From Ferrimonas balearica DSM 9799 (GTDB lineage Bacteria > Pseudomonadota > Gammaproteobacteria > Enterobacterales > Shewanellaceae): DNA of 64,000 nucleotides. The stretch lies in the NCBI RefSeq assembly GCF_000148645.1, contig NC_014541.1, positions 1,302,001 to 1,366,000 on the forward strand. Direction: 5' to 3'. This document shows, piece by piece, positions 9,128 through 18,475 of this stretch. The number at the start of each line of letters is the position of its first letter. Position 1 is the first letter of the stretch. Made by a program: the position numbers and the translations under genes. A model generated the notes under the pieces. The model saw only the letters and a program-made list of their open reading frames with translations, was not told the origin of the DNA and made no database searches.

Positions 9128-9150
9128 ACTGGTTAGCAAGGAGGTAGCGA

Positions 9151-9987
9151 ATGGGGTCTGTAAGTGGAGTTGGCCTGGGTCTGCGCCGTGAGATGGTCAA
9201 CGATTTCTGCACCGAGGGGGTGCCCGATGGCATCGACTTCCTCGAAGTGGCACCGGAAAACTGGATGCGGGTGAACCCCAGGCTGGCCCGTCAGTTTCGG
9301 GAACTGACCGAGCGCCACCCCTTTGTCTGCCATGGTCTCTCCCTGTCGATCGGCGCGCCTGCCCCGCTGGACCTCGACTTTGTGCGTCAGCTGAAAGCGT
9401 TTCTCGATACCCACCAGATTGAGGTGTACTCCGAACACCTTTCCTATTGCTCCGGCAATGCTCACCTGTATGACCTGATGCCCATTCCGTTTACCGAAGA
9501 GGCGGTGGCGCACGTGGCTGAGCGGGTGAGGGTGGTGCAATCCATTCTCGAGCGTCCGTTGGTACTGGAGAACGTTTCCTATTATGCCGCACCCGGCGCC
9601 CGGATGGATGAGCTGACCTTTATCAATGCGGTATTGCAGCAAGCCGACTGCGAACTGCTGCTGGATGTGAACAACATCTACGTGAACAGCGTGAACCACC
9701 GCTACGACGCCCGTACCTTCCTGGCCGGATTGCCCACTGACCGAATTCGCTATCTGCACCTGGCCGGACATTACCAGGAGGCGCCCGACCTGATTGTGGA
9801 TACCCACGGTGCTGCGGTGGTGGATCCGGTCTGGCAATTGCTGGAGGAGGCTTATGCCATTCATGGTGTGCATCCCACCCTGCTGGAACGCGACTTTAAC
9901 CTGCCTCCCATGGCGGAACTGATGACCGAGCTGGAGGGGATTGCCGCTCACCAGCTGGCGGCCGCCGAACGGAGGGCATCGGCATGA
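9151..9987 (+). CDS. hvfB: HvfB-type multinuclear non-heme iron oxidase (DUF692/MNIO)
   Basis: A 278-residue TIM-barrel enzyme of the DUF692/MNIO (BufB/HvfB) family, which oxidises Cys in peptide substrates using two or three irons. The metal-ligand segments can be followed in order: FLEVAPENWM, CHGLSLSIG, YSEHLSYC, LVLENVSYY, LLLDVNNIYVN, YLHLAGHYQE and DTHG, supplying His, Glu, Asn and Asp ligands. Expected reaction: conversion of EGKCG Cys in HvfA into oxazolone/thioamide. The start has a strong AAGGAGG. Its end overlaps hvfC by four bases (ATGA), so the two are translationally coupled. Acts in the cytoplasm before export of the precursor. Confidence 0.93.
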   Translation: MGSVSGVGLGLRREMVNDFCTEGVPDGIDFLEVAPENWMRVNPRLARQFRELTERHPFVCHGLSLSIGAPAPLDLDFVRQLKAFLDTHQIEVYSEHLSYCSGNAHLYDLMPIPFTEEAVAHVAERVRVVQSILERPLVLENVSYYAAPGARMDELTFINAVLQQADCELLLDVNNIYVNSVNHRYDARTFLAGLPTDRIRYLHLAGHYQEAPDLIVDTHGAAVVDPVWQLLEEAYAIHGVHPTLLERDFNLPPMAELMTELEGIAAHQLAAAERRASA

Positions 9988-10718
9988 GTGACTTTACTCA
10001 GGTGCAGCAGGCGTTTATCGACTACATTCGCTCGCCCCAGGCCGGTACGCCACCGCCGGGCACCGACGCCCGTCACATGGCGGTATACCGGGAGCTGTTC
10101 TTCAACAACGTGAGCGGCTTTGTCAGCAACGCCTACCCGGTGCTGAAAAGCCTGCACAGCGAGGCGCGCTGGACCGAACGCCTGCGCCACTTTTTTGCCG
10201 AGTACGATTGCCACAGCCCGCTGTTCGTCGACATCGCCCGCAGCTTTCTGGATTACCTTGAAGCTCAGCCAGAGCCGGAATGGCCGTTTGAGACTGAGCT
10301 GGCTCAGTACGAGTATCTGGAGCTGTGGGTGGATACCCAACCTCAGGTGACCGACCAACCCCGGCTTGAACAGCTCGACAACGACACCGCACTGGTGCGT
10401 TACCGGGCCAGTGCGCTGGGCACCTACGATTACCCGGTGCACCGCATCTCTGCGGAGCAGGACTGGCCCGAACCACAGCCCACCTTTCTGGTGATCTTCC
10501 GGGAGGGGGAAGCGGAGGTCCGTTTCAGCCAAATCAACCCGATGACCATGCAGTTGCTGCTGATCATCGATGATCAGCCGGGTATCACTTTGTCGGCGTT
10601 GGAGCAGGCCCTGGCAGCGCTGTTGCCACAACTCGACCCCGCCGTGTTGCGCTCCGGGATTGAAACGGTATTGATGCAGTTGGCCGAGCGGGGAATTGTG
10701 CGCCAGTACAAAAAATAA
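9984..10718 (+). CDS. hvfC: HvfC-type partner protein (DUF2063)
   Basis: A 244-residue protein of the DUF2063 (BufC/HvfC) family. The N-terminal part is the helical DNA-binding-like domain seen in the family (QQAFIDYIRSP, MAVYRELFFNNVSGFVSNAYPVL, FFAEYDCHSPLFVDIARSFLDYL), which in studied systems binds the precursor and presents it to the MNIO; the C-terminal part (about 150-244) has a winged-helix look. It overlaps hvfB by four bases. A DoxX-family HvfD gene, often next in such operons, is absent; the following gene is a tiny membrane peptide instead. Confidence 0.9.
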   Translation: MSDFTQVQQAFIDYIRSPQAGTPPPGTDARHMAVYRELFFNNVSGFVSNAYPVLKSLHSEARWTERLRHFFAEYDCHSPLFVDIARSFLDYLEAQPEPEWPFETELAQYEYLELWVDTQPQVTDQPRLEQLDNDTALVRYRASALGTYDYPVHRISAEQDWPEPQPTFLVIFREGEAEVRFSQINPMTMQLLLIIDDQPGITLSALEQALAALLPQLDPAVLRSGIETVLMQLAERGIVRQYKK

Positions 10719-10741
10719 GCCGCGCTTTTTCTGGGTGTTTG

Positions 10742-10764
10742 TGTGAGCTGTGTCACGCTAGAAT
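10742..10764 (+). promoter_or_regulatory. CRP-like site overlapping a -10-like element
   Basis: TGTGA-N6-TCACG at 10742-10757 is followed at 10759 by TAGAAT, a good -10 hexamer. If both are used, CRP would sit on the core promoter and would repress rather than activate the small gene at 10798. Confidence 0.35.
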
Positions 10765-10797
10765 GGCCGCGCAAATCAACCTGGGAGTATGCGTGTC

Positions 10798-10917
10798 ATG
10801 GCTGATAATAACTTTAAAGAACCTTTTAACCTGCTGCACTTCTTGGGTCTGCTGGCGGTACTGATGATCCCCACCCTGCCGGCCACCCTGACCTGGCTGA
10901 AACTGTTGAGCCAGTGA
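10798..10917 (+). CDS. Small single-span membrane peptide, 39 residues
   Basis: Not recognised. It encodes a charged N-terminus (MADNNFKEPF) followed by one hydrophobic helix (about residues 12-36) rich in Leu, with Pro at two places, ending in LLSQ. GGGAG lies at 10783-10787, ten bases before the ATG at 10798; an in-frame ATG at 10789 is too close to that site. It follows hvfC by 80 bases and has its own promoter-like sequence, so it could be independent of the copper-peptide locus. Role unknown. Confidence 0.6.
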   Translation: MADNNFKEPFNLLHFLGLLAVLMIPTLPATLTWLKLLSQ

Positions 10918-11229
10918 TCCCCGCGATTGCCGGGTGGTTGGCACACTGGTCAGCCACCCTGTGATCCACCGCACCTCTTTCTGGATTCCACTTCGGTTAC
11001 ACTCTTGTGACGATGACACCCATGGGTGGGTGGCGCAGACCTGTGCATTAGCCAGGGGGCAGTCCGAACCCGGTTGCATCGACCGGTCAAGGCGCTTAAG
11101 CTTAGGCCCCATCAACGCCCGACAGCGCGCTCGATCAGAACGCGACAGCGGCGCAGTCCAGCAAGGCCACAAGCCTACTGGGCTTTTTTATGGCGTGGTT
11201 AAAACCACCGAAGAGAGCCGAATAGAGCA
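10918..11229 (+). ncRNA. Structured non-coding region before apt; possible small RNA or leader
   Basis: Over 300 bases with no credible gene. A hairpin GGGTGG...CCACCC sits at about 10932-10959, a perfect 12-base palindrome CACCCATGGGTG at about 11018-11029, several complementary GC blocks follow (for example CCGGTT with AACCGG-like partners near 11069-11087), and the stretch ends in a hairpin plus T-run at 11171-11189. That shape fits a free small RNA or a transcribed leader attenuating apt. It does not match 4.5S, 6S, tmRNA or RNase P core motifs. The 99-codon frame that spans it lacks a ribosome site. Confidence 0.35.
11171..11189 (+). terminator. Short hairpin with T-run upstream of apt
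   Basis: AAGCC-TACTG-GGCTT followed by TTTT, 40 bases before the apt start. Confidence 0.6.
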
Positions 11230-11775
11230 ATGAACCAAGCATCACTGGCGCTGATCAAAGACAGCATCAAAGCCATTCCGGATTATCCCAAGCCGGGCAT
11301 CCTGTTCCGCGACGTGACCTCGCTGCTTGAGGACGCCGAAGCGTTCCGTCTGTGCATCGATGTCCTGGCGGAGCACTACCAGGACAAGGGTTTCACCAAA
11401 GTGGTGGGCACCGAAGCCCGTGGTTTCCTGTTTGGCGCACCGCTGGCCCATCAGCTGGGGCTGGGCTTTGTACCGGTACGTAAGCCGGGCAAACTGCCGC
11501 GCGAAACCATCGCGGAGTCCTATGAGCTGGAATACGGCCAGGACACCCTGGAGATCCACACCGACGCCATCGTTGAAGGTGACAAGGTGCTGGTGATTGA
11601 TGATCTGCTGGCCACCGGTGGCACCATCGATGCCACCGTTAAGTTGATCCGCCGACTGGGTGGCGAAGCGACCGATGCCGCGTTTGTCATCAACCTGCCG
11701 GACCTGGGCGGTGAAGCCCGTCTGAAGGCGCTGGGCCTGAATGTCCTGACGCTGTGTGAGTTTGAAGGCGAATAA
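11230..11775 (+). CDS. apt: Adenine phosphoribosyltransferase
   Basis: A 181-residue cytosolic purine salvage enzyme making AMP from adenine and PRPP. The PRPP-binding loop [14 protein letters not shown] is at about residues 118-131, the family motif [14 protein letters not shown] near 57-70, and [11 protein letters not shown] after it. Size is normal for the family. Start ATG at 11230 has only a weak ribosome site. A terminator follows, so it is separate from dnaX although the order apt-dnaX-ybaB-recR is conserved in enterics and Shewanella. Confidence 0.97.
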   Translation: MNQASLALIKDSIKAIPDYPKPGILFRDVTSLLEDAEAFRLCIDVLAEHYQDKGFTKVVGTEARGFLFGAPLAHQLGLGFVPVRKPGKLPRETIAESYELEYGQDTLEIHTDAIVEGDKVLVIDDLLATGGTIDATVKLIRRLGGEATDAAFVINLPDLGGEARLKALGLNVLTLCEFEGE

Positions 11776-11795
11776 TTCCGCCTCACTTGCCGATT

Positions 11796-11823
11796 AAAAA
11801 GCCGGGCCAGCGCCCGGCTTTTC
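11796..11823 (+). terminator. Rho-independent terminator after apt
   Basis: A-run, GCCGGGC-CAGC-GCCCGGC, T-rich end. Confidence 0.88.
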
Positions 11824-11888
11824 GCACTTTTACGGGGCTGTGTTAGCATCGCTTTCTAATCCCCGTCGTCCCGTTTTCAAGGAACACC

Positions 11889-14381
11889 ATGTCATATCAG
11901 GTACTGGCGCGAAAATGGCGCCCGGCCAGTTTTGATCAAGTGGTTGGCCAGGAGCATGTGCTCAAGGCGCTGACCCACGCGCTGGAGCAGAACCGTCTGC
12001 ACCATGCCTACCTGTTTACCGGCACACGTGGGGTGGGCAAAACCTCCATCGCCCGCCTGCTGGCCAAGGGACTGAACTGCGAAACCGGCATCACTGCAAC
12101 CCCCTGCGGCCAATGCAGCCACTGTCGGGAGATCAGCGAAGGGCGCTTTGTTGACCTGCTGGAGATCGATGCGGCGTCCCGCACCAAGGTGGACGACACC
12201 CGGGAAATTCTTGATAACGTGCAGTATCAGCCGGTGCGTGGACGCTTCAAGGTCTATCTGATCGACGAAGTTCACATGCTGTCCCGGCACAGCTTCAACG
12301 CGTTGCTGAAAACGCTGGAAGAGCCGCCGCCGCACGTCAAATTCCTGCTCGCCACCACCGACCCGCAGAAACTGCCGGTCACGGTGTTGTCCCGTTGCCT
12401 CCAGTTCAACCTGAAAAGCGTGCCGCTGGCGCGCATCAGCGCGCACTTGGCCAAGGTGCTGGAAGCGGATCAGGTGCCGTTTGAACCGGCCGCGCTGGAA
12501 CTGCTGGCCAAGGCCGCTGACGGCAGTGTCCGTGATGGCATGAGCCTGACCGACCAGGCCATCGCCCACGGTGGCGGCCAACTCGCGCTGGCTTCGGTGC
12601 AGGCGATGCTGGGCACCCTCGACAGTGGCTATGCCCTGCGTTTGGTGCAGGGGCTGGCTCAGGGTCAGCCCGATGCGCTGATGACGGTGCTGGACGAAGT
12701 GGAAGCGTTTGCCCCGGACCACGATGACCTGCTGAAACAGATGGCGGCGCTGCTGCATCAGGTGGCCTTGTGCCAGTTCAACCTGCGCGCGGCGGACCTC
12801 GGTGAGCAGGGCAATGAGGTGCTGGCGCTGGCGCAAACTCTGGACAGAGAGCAGGTCCAGCTGTGGTACCAGATGCTGACTCAGGGCCGACAGGACCTGG
12901 CGCTGGCGCCGGATCCCCGCAGCGGCTTCGAAATGGTGCTACTGCGTGCGCTGGCCTTTGCCCCGCTGAACCCGGCACCGCCGATGGCAGCGCGCCAGCC
13001 CCAGGCCGGAGCGGTTAGCGTGGCGCCAGTCACTCAACCGACGCCTTCCACTCAACCGGCGGTGGCGACGCCGCCGAAAGCGGAAGCGGTGGCCCAACCG
13101 GAGCCGGTGACTCCGGCACCACAGGCGACCGCTGAGCCCGCGGATGACGCGGCAGAGCCAGCGGCCGGGCAGAACGATGCCGAGCCTGAGCCGGCCGAAG
13201 CGGCCCTTCAGGCCGAGCAGGACGCTATCCTGCAGCAGGCCCAAGCCGCACAGAGTGCGCCGGCTCAGCCCGGTAACGCTGAGGCGGCCGACGAGGGGGC
13301 CATGGCGGCCGAGCAGGCGATGATCCTTCAACAGGCGGACGCGCAGCGTGGCGGCCCGGAGGATTACTCCCAGTCCGATGACGACGATGACAGCGCCGCC
13401 ATGATGGACTCCTACGCTGCTTTTGCGGCTCAGGCGGAAGCCACCACCCAGGTTGAGCATCTGCCCAGCGCGCCTCAAACCGGTTCTGTTCAACCGTTGG
13501 CGGCGGGTGCAGGGGAGGGGATTCAGAGCCTGCTGGATATGGCCCTGGCCAACCACCGCAGTCTGCAGGCGAGGCTGGAGGCAGCCCAGGAGGGTGAGCC
13601 CGACCCAAAGCTGCAGACGGTGTCCCCGGCGGGCACCGAGAGCAAGAGTGACGCGGCCCGCCCGACATTAATGCCCGCCTCCCGGCCAGCGCCGACCGTC
13701 AAACCGGTGGAGCCGGAAGCGCAAGCTGACACCGACAGCACCTGTGCGCCGGTGGAGGCTGTTGAGGACAATGATCCACCGCCGTGGCGGATGGATGACA
13801 CCGGGCCGATCCCGGTGGCCGAGTTGACGACGGTGGCGCAAGCTGAACCGAAAGTCGACAAACCGGTTACGGTGAAGCCCGAGGCTGAACCCGAGCCGAC
13901 AGCGGCGGTCTCAACCCCTGCACCCAGCGTGCCGACGCCGGTTGGTGCCGAAGTGCTGGCCCCCAGCGTTAAGCGTGCCGTGGCGGCCAATGAGGTGGAC
14001 GCGTTCTGGTATCAGACCATGGCACAGTTGGGCATCGGCGCCCGTCCGCGCCAGCTGGCCATCAACTCGGTGCTGGAGCGCGACGGTAATCGGGTGCGCC
14101 TGCACCTGCGCAGTGAACAGCGCCACCTCAACAGCGCCTCGGTGATTGCGCCACTGCAGCAGAGCATGGAGCAAGCCTGGGGGGAATCCATCGAGCTTGA
14201 GATTGTCGAAGCAGAGGTGGCCGGTCGTGAGACGCCGCTGGAGATCCGGCGTCGTCTGCACCAGGAGCGTCTGGTTCAGGCCAGGCAAGATTTGCTGCAA
14301 GACCCGGTTGTGCAGTGGCTACAATCGGAGTTTGAAGCCCGACTGATTGAAGAGTCGGTCAGTTATCAAAACCCGGGCTAA
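11889..14381 (+). CDS. dnaX: DNA polymerase III clamp loader subunit tau
   Basis: An 830-residue AAA+ ATPase of the clamp loader. Walker [10 protein letters not shown] is near residues 44-52, a four-Cys zinc site follows (NCETG...PCGQCSHC), then the DEVHMLS Walker B box and the [16 protein letters not shown] sensor. The AAA+ core and collar end near residue 360; then comes a very long Pro/Ala/Glu-rich linker (about 365-690) and a C-terminal tau domain V that binds the polymerase ([21 protein letters not shown] onwards). It is much longer than the 643-residue E. coli protein because of the linker. The A-AAA-AAG slippery heptamer that yields gamma in E. coli is not seen. Likely first gene of a dnaX-ybaB-recR operon. 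Confidence 0.97.
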   Translation: MSYQVLARKWRPASFDQVVGQEHVLKALTHALEQNRLHHAYLFTGTRGVGKTSIARLLAKGLNCETGITATPCGQCSHCREISEGRFVDLLEIDAASRTKVDDTREILDNVQYQPVRGRFKVYLIDEVHMLSRHSFNALLKTLEEPPPHVKFLLATTDPQKLPVTVLSRCLQFNLKSVPLARISAHLAKVLEADQVPFEPAALELLAKAADGSVRDGMSLTDQAIAHGGGQLALASVQAMLGTLDSGYALRLVQGLAQGQPDALMTVLDEVEAFAPDHDDLLKQMAALLHQVALCQFNLRAADLGEQGNEVLALAQTLDREQVQLWYQMLTQGRQDLALAPDPRSGFEMVLLRALAFAPLNPAPPMAARQPQAGAVSVAPVTQPTPSTQPAVATPPKAEAVAQPEPVTPAPQATAEPADDAAEPAAGQNDAEPEPAEAALQAEQDAILQQAQAAQSAPAQPGNAEAADEGAMAAEQAMILQQADAQRGGPEDYSQSDDDDDSAAMMDSYAAFAAQAEATTQVEHLPSAPQTGSVQPLAAGAGEGIQSLLDMALANHRSLQARLEAAQEGEPDPKLQTVSPAGTESKSDAARPTLMPASRPAPTVKPVEPEAQADTDSTCAPVEAVEDNDPPPWRMDDTGPIPVAELTTVAQAEPKVDKPVTVKPEAEPEPTAAVSTPAPSVPTPVGAEVLAPSVKRAVAANEVDAFWYQTMAQLGIGARPRQLAINSVLERDGNRVRLHLRSEQRHLNSASVIAPLQQSMEQAWGESIELEIVEAEVAGRETPLEIRRRLHQERLVQARQDLLQDPVVQWLQSEFEARLIEESVSYQNPG

Positions 14382-14457
14382 GCCCTTGTCCGGGTCCACG
14401 GTTGCGGTAACATGTGCAGCCATTTGTGACACTTATCCAGTTGAGAGAGACCGAGAT

Positions 14458-14787
14458 ATGTTTGGTAAAGGCGGTATGGGTAACCTGATGAAGCAGGCGC
14501 AGAAAATGCAAGAGCGCATGCAGCAGGTACAAGAAGAGATCGCTGTCATGGAAGTGACCGGCGAAGCCGGTGCCGGCATGGTAAAAATCACCATGAACGG
14601 TGCCCACAACGTCCGTCGCGTAGAGATTGACGAAAGCCTGATGGAAGACGACAAAGAGATGCTGGAAGATCTCATCGCCGCTGCCATCAACGACGCCGCC
14701 CGTCGCGTGGAAGAGGGTCAAAAGGCCAAGATGGCCGAAGTGACTGGTGGCATGCAGCTGCCGCCGGGCATGAAGCTGCCCTTCTGA
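14458..14787 (+). CDS. ybaB: YbaB/EbfC nucleoid-associated protein
   Basis: A 109-residue DNA-binding protein that forms a tweezer-like dimer and coats the nucleoid. Start at 14458 gives the family opening [18 protein letters not shown]; a longer frame from 14347 lies inside dnaX and is not used. It contains an N-terminal coiled coil and the [17 protein letters not shown] strand region. It sits 76 bases after dnaX and its stop overlaps the recR start (TGATG). Confidence 0.96.
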   Translation: MFGKGGMGNLMKQAQKMQERMQQVQEEIAVMEVTGEAGAGMVKITMNGAHNVRRVEIDESLMEDDKEMLEDLIAAAINDAARRVEEGQKAKMAEVTGGMQLPPGMKLPF

Positions 14788-15386
14788 TGAAGTTCAGCCC
14801 CCGGGTCGATGAACTGATCAAGGCCCTGCAGTGCCTGCCTGGGGTGGGGCCTCGCTCTGCCCAGCGCATGACGTTCCAACTGCTGGAGCGGGACCGCGTG
14901 GCGGGCACCCGACTGGGCGAAGCGCTCAGCCGTGCCATGAGCGACGTCGGCCACTGCCAGGACTGCCGGACCTTCACCGAGCAGACCCGCTGCCCCATCT
15001 GTGACAACCCGCGCCGGGCCGAAAAGGGCCAGTTGTGCGTGGTGGAGTCACCGGCAGACCTGCTGGCGATCGAGTCCTCCGGTCAGTACGACGGTCGTTA
15101 CTTTGTGCTGATGGGCCACCTGTCGCCGCTGGACGGCATTGGCCCGGACGACATCGGTCTGGACGTGCTTGACCGGATGCTGGCGGAAGGTCCCTGGCAG
15201 GAGATCATCCTGGCCACCAACCCGACGGTGGAAGGGGATGCGACCGCACAATACATCGCCGATATGGCCAGACAGCGTGAGATCCGGGTCAGCCGGATTG
15301 CACACGGTGTGCCGGTGGGCGGTGAACTGGGTTACGTGGATGGCACCACTCTGGCGCTCTCCTTCAGCGGCAGACGCGATATCTAA
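14787..15386 (+). CDS. recR: Recombination mediator RecR
   Basis: A 199-residue protein that works with RecO and RecF to load RecA on gapped DNA. An N-terminal helix-hairpin-helix ([15 protein letters not shown]) is followed by a four-Cys zinc finger (CQDCRTF...CPIC), a Toprim domain ([35 protein letters not shown]) and a C-terminal Walker-B-like segment. Translation is coupled to ybaB by a one-base stop/start overlap. A terminator follows. Confidence 0.97.
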   Translation: MKFSPRVDELIKALQCLPGVGPRSAQRMTFQLLERDRVAGTRLGEALSRAMSDVGHCQDCRTFTEQTRCPICDNPRRAEKGQLCVVESPADLLAIESSGQYDGRYFVLMGHLSPLDGIGPDDIGLDVLDRMLAEGPWQEIILATNPTVEGDATAQYIADMARQREIRVSRIAHGVPVGGELGYVDGTTLALSFSGRRDI

Positions 15387-15393
15387 CCCATTG

Positions 15394-15420
15394 AAAAAAG
15401 GCACGGTTTCGTGCCTTTTT
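15394..15420 (+). terminator. Rho-independent terminator after recR
   Basis: A-run, GGCACG-GTTT-CGTGCC, TTTTT. Confidence 0.9.
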
Positions 15421-15575
15421 ACTTTTCCATAACTTATCCACAGAAAATACCTAGCCTTATCCATTGTTGCCTTGCTGAAGTGGCGATAATGTGACCGTTC
15501 TTTGGCGATCAATTGAACGACTCCAGGCAGTAATCCGAGTCAAGCTGTTTCACTTTCCAACACAAGGAGCGTGTG

Positions 15576-16472
15576 ATGGGCGACGAGTGGTTAGGCCATA
15601 TCATTGAGGGCGCGTACGACGCTGCCGTGGAAGGCGGCTGGTACGATTGGCTCAACAGCCTGCGCCGGGCGCTGGGCGGCACCGGTGCCGTGCTGGCGCT
15701 GTTACCCCGCCATTCTGCCGCACATCGGGCTCTGCCGATTGCCTGCGGCGACAAAACGCTCTCTACCGGTGCGGTTCAGCACTATCTCAGCCAACGGGGT
15801 GTCGATCCCTGGTATCAGCAGGCCAGACGCCAGCGCAACCAGGTGGTGCAACTGGATGAGAGCCTGCGTCGCGATCGTCTCGACTCGCCCCTGGCGGAGC
15901 TGTTTCGCACCCTCGATTGTCACTACAGCGTGGGCTCGATACTCAGCACCGAACATGGCCATCATCTGCTCGGCCTGTACCGTTGCCAGGGCCAGAGTGA
16001 TTTCTGCCGCCAACAGTTGCGGGCGGTGGAACAGATCGCCCTGCACCTGCGTCAGGCGATGGCCTTAACCCCCTTTCTGCACGAACGCATTGGGGCGCGC
16101 CTCGATGCCAGCCACCTTGCCAGCGAGGCGCAGCCTCAGGCGGTGGTGCGCGCTAATGGCACCCTGGCTTACGCCAACGCCGCGATGGAGCACTACCTGT
16201 GTGATGCACAGACCCCGCTGCGTTTCCGCCGTGGTCGTCTCGGCGCCCGACAGCCGCTGTTGCAGCGGATGCTTGAGCGCACCCAGGCGGCGGCCTGTCA
16301 GGGGCAACTGGCCGAGCGTCTGGGCGGACGACTGCCGCTGGGGTCGGATCAGGTCACCATCATGCCTACCCCGGAATCGGTGCTGGCCGGCGCCGCACTG
16401 TGGCAAATTCAACCGGCTCACGCCGAATTTTCCTCCCAGCTCTTGAAAAGCGAACTGCTGTCCCCATGTTGA
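15576..16472 (+). CDS. LuxR-type N-terminal sensor domain protein lacking HTH
   Basis: A 298-residue soluble protein. Its first 190 residues follow the layout of the sensor half of a family of LuxR regulators: an opening like IIEGAYDAAVEGGWYDWLNSLRRALGG, then VDPWYQQAR, and a region with PLAELFRT; residues about 200-290 resemble a PAS-like domain. Those regulators end in a helix-turn-helix of about 60 residues, but here the frame stops at LLSPC and the 38 bases before htpG cannot code for one. It is therefore either a shortened regulator or a partner protein. The ATG at 15576 is preferred over the GTGs at 15571 and 15573 from the AAGGAG spacing. Confidence 0.6.
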   Translation: MGDEWLGHIIEGAYDAAVEGGWYDWLNSLRRALGGTGAVLALLPRHSAAHRALPIACGDKTLSTGAVQHYLSQRGVDPWYQQARRQRNQVVQLDESLRRDRLDSPLAELFRTLDCHYSVGSILSTEHGHHLLGLYRCQGQSDFCRQQLRAVEQIALHLRQAMALTPFLHERIGARLDASHLASEAQPQAVVRANGTLAYANAAMEHYLCDAQTPLRFRRGRLGARQPLLQRMLERTQAAACQGQLAERLGGRLPLGSDQVTIMPTPESVLAGAALWQIQPAHAEFSSQLLKSELLSPC

Positions 16473-16510
16473 GAACATCGAGGTAACTACGTGTTTTTCA
16501 GGAGACATAC

Positions 16511-18418
16511 ATGTCCGCTCAGACCGAGACTCATGGTTTTCAGACCGAAGTATCCCAACTGCTGAAACTGGTCACCCACTCGCTCTACTCCAATAAGGAG
16601 ATCTTCCTGCGCGAGCTGGTGTCCAACGCCGCTGATGCTGCTGACAAACTGCGCTACAAAGCACTGGAAAGTGCGGACCTGTACGAAGGTGATGGCCAGT
16701 TGCGGGTGCGCCTGTCGGTGGATAAGGACGCCGGTACCCTGAGCATCATCGACAACGGCATCGGTATGACCCGCGATGAGGTGATTGAACACCTGGGCAC
16801 CATTGCCAAGTCCGGTACCGCCGATTTCTTCTCCAAACTCTCCGGCGATGCCGCCAAAGACTCCCAGCTGATTGGTCAGTTTGGTGTGGGCTTCTACTCC
16901 GCCTTTATCGTCGCCGATAAGGTCACCGTGCGCAGCCGCGCCGCTGGCTATGGCGCCGATGCGGGCGTTGAGTGGGTCTCTGCCGGTGAGGGTGACTTCA
17001 CCGTCACCAACATCGACAAGCCGGAGCGCGGCACTGAGATTGTGCTGCACCTGCGTGACGAGGAGCGCGAGTTCCTGGACGAGTGGCGCCTGAAGCAGAT
17101 CATCACCAAATATTCTGACCATATCTCCATCCCGGTGGAGATGTGGGAAGCCGGCACCCCGGAGCGCGAAGAGGATGGCGAAACCATTGCCGCCACCGAG
17201 GGCCAGTGGAGCGCGGTCAACAAGGCCACCGCGCTGTGGACCCTGGCCAAATCCGAGATCTCGGATGACGACTACAAGGCGTTCTATAAGCACGTTGCTC
17301 ACGACTGGGACGATCCGCTGATCTGGGCCCACAACAAGGTGGAAGGCAAGCAGGAGTACACCAGCCTGCTGTACATCCCGTCCCGCGCGCCGTTCGATCT
17401 CTGGAACCGCGAGAACCAGCACGGCCTGAAGCTGTATGTGCAGCGCGTCTTTATCATGGACGAGGCCAAGCAGTTCCTGCCCCAGTATCTGCGCTTTGTG
17501 AAGGGCCTGGTGGATTCCAACGACCTGCCGCTGAACGTCTCCCGTGAGATCCTGCAGGACTCCAAGGTGACCCAGTCCCTGCGCAGCGCCCTGACCAAGC
17601 GGGCACTGAGCATGCTCAGCAAACTGGCCAAGGACGATGCCGCTTACCAGACCTTCTGGGATCAGTTCGGCGCCGTGCTGAAAGAGGGCCCGGCGGAGGA
17701 TATGGCCAACCAGGAAGCGATCGCTAAGTTGCTGCGCTTCGCCTCTACCCACAGTGACGAGCCGACCGCTAACGTCAGCCTTGAGCAGTACGTGGCGCGG
17801 ATGAAAGCCGGTCAGGATAAGATCTACTTTATCGTGGCCGACAGCTTTAACGCCGCCAAGAACAGCCCCCACCTGGAGCTGCTGCGCAAGAAGGGCATCG
17901 AGGTGCTGCTGCTGTCCGAGCGCATCGATGAGTGGCTGATGAGCCATCTGACCGAATTTGACGGTAAAGCGCTGGTGTCCGTCACCCGTGGTGACCTGGG
18001 CCTGGACGACCTGTCTGACGAGGAGAAGGCGGAGCAGGAGAAGCAGGAAGCGGACTCCAAGCCGTTGCTGGCCCGCTTCGAAGCCAGCCTTGGCGACAAG
18101 GTCAAAGCGGTTAAGGTTTCCCACCGTCTCACCGACACCCCAGCCTGTATCGTGGCGGATGAGCACGACATGTCGAGCCAGATGATCAAGCTGATGCAGG
18201 CCGCTGGCCAGTCGGTGCCGCAGGTGAAGCCGATCTTCGAGCTTAACCTGACCCACCCGCTGGTGCATAAGCTGGCGGATGAGCAGGATGAAGACCGGTT
18301 TGGTCAGTGGGCCCAGTTGCTGCTGTCTCAGGCCACCCTGGCCGAACGCGGCAGCCTCGAAGACCCATCCGAGTTTGTGAACCAGTTGAACAGCCTGTGG
18401 CTGGACCTGAGCCGCTAA
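16511..18418 (+). CDS. htpG: Molecular chaperone HtpG (Hsp90)
   Basis: A 635-residue cytosolic ATP-dependent chaperone. The GHKL ATPase domain shows the usual motifs: [15 protein letters not shown] near residue 35, DNGIGM near 80 and [11 protein letters not shown] near 120. The middle domain has the SRAPFDLW and NVSREILQ segments; the C-terminal dimerisation domain ends the protein. Length is normal. CAGGAGA ribosome site ten bases before ATG. It stands between terminators, fitting heat-shock-type independent control, though no sigma-32 promoter was identified with confidence. Confidence 0.98.
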   Translation: MSAQTETHGFQTEVSQLLKLVTHSLYSNKEIFLRELVSNAADAADKLRYKALESADLYEGDGQLRVRLSVDKDAGTLSIIDNGIGMTRDEVIEHLGTIAKSGTADFFSKLSGDAAKDSQLIGQFGVGFYSAFIVADKVTVRSRAAGYGADAGVEWVSAGEGDFTVTNIDKPERGTEIVLHLRDEEREFLDEWRLKQIITKYSDHISIPVEMWEAGTPEREEDGETIAATEGQWSAVNKATALWTLAKSEISDDDYKAFYKHVAHDWDDPLIWAHNKVEGKQEYTSLLYIPSRAPFDLWNRENQHGLKLYVQRVFIMDEAKQFLPQYLRFVKGLVDSNDLPLNVSREILQDSKVTQSLRSALTKRALSMLSKLAKDDAAYQTFWDQFGAVLKEGPAEDMANQEAIAKLLRFASTHSDEPTANVSLEQYVARMKAGQDKIYFIVADSFNAAKNSPHLELLRKKGIEVLLLSERIDEWLMSHLTEFDGKALVSVTRGDLGLDDLSDEEKAEQEKQEADSKPLLARFEASLGDKVKAVKVSHRLTDTPACIVADEHDMSSQMIKLMQAAGQSVPQVKPIFELNLTHPLVHKLADEQDEDRFGQWAQLLLSQATLAERGSLEDPSEFVNQLNSLWLDLSR

Positions 18419-18434
18419 ACTTACCCTACACTCC

Positions 18435-18463
18435 ACAGCCCCGCCCAGGCGGGGCTGTCCCTT
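18435..18463 (+). terminator. Terminator after htpG
   Basis: ACAGCCCCGCC-CA-GGCGGGGCTGT with a modest T tail (TCCCTTT). Confidence 0.65.
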
Positions 18464-18475
18464 TACGAGAACGCC

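Noticed and set aside
8676-9147. Frames in other registers across hvfA (Ala/Phe-rich, Lys/Ala-rich and Pro/Leu-rich repeats)
   Set aside because: They are shadows of the same DNA repeat; only the EGKCG frame has a signal peptide, ribosome site and partner genes.
10934-11233. 99-residue frame between the small peptide and apt
   Set aside because: No ribosome site, no recognisable domain, and it runs through a terminator-like hairpin; the region is better explained as non-coding.
13000-13980. Repeat-like Pro/Ala/Glu stretches in dnaX considered as a tandem repeat
   Set aside because: Low-complexity linker without a stable period; ordinary for tau linkers.
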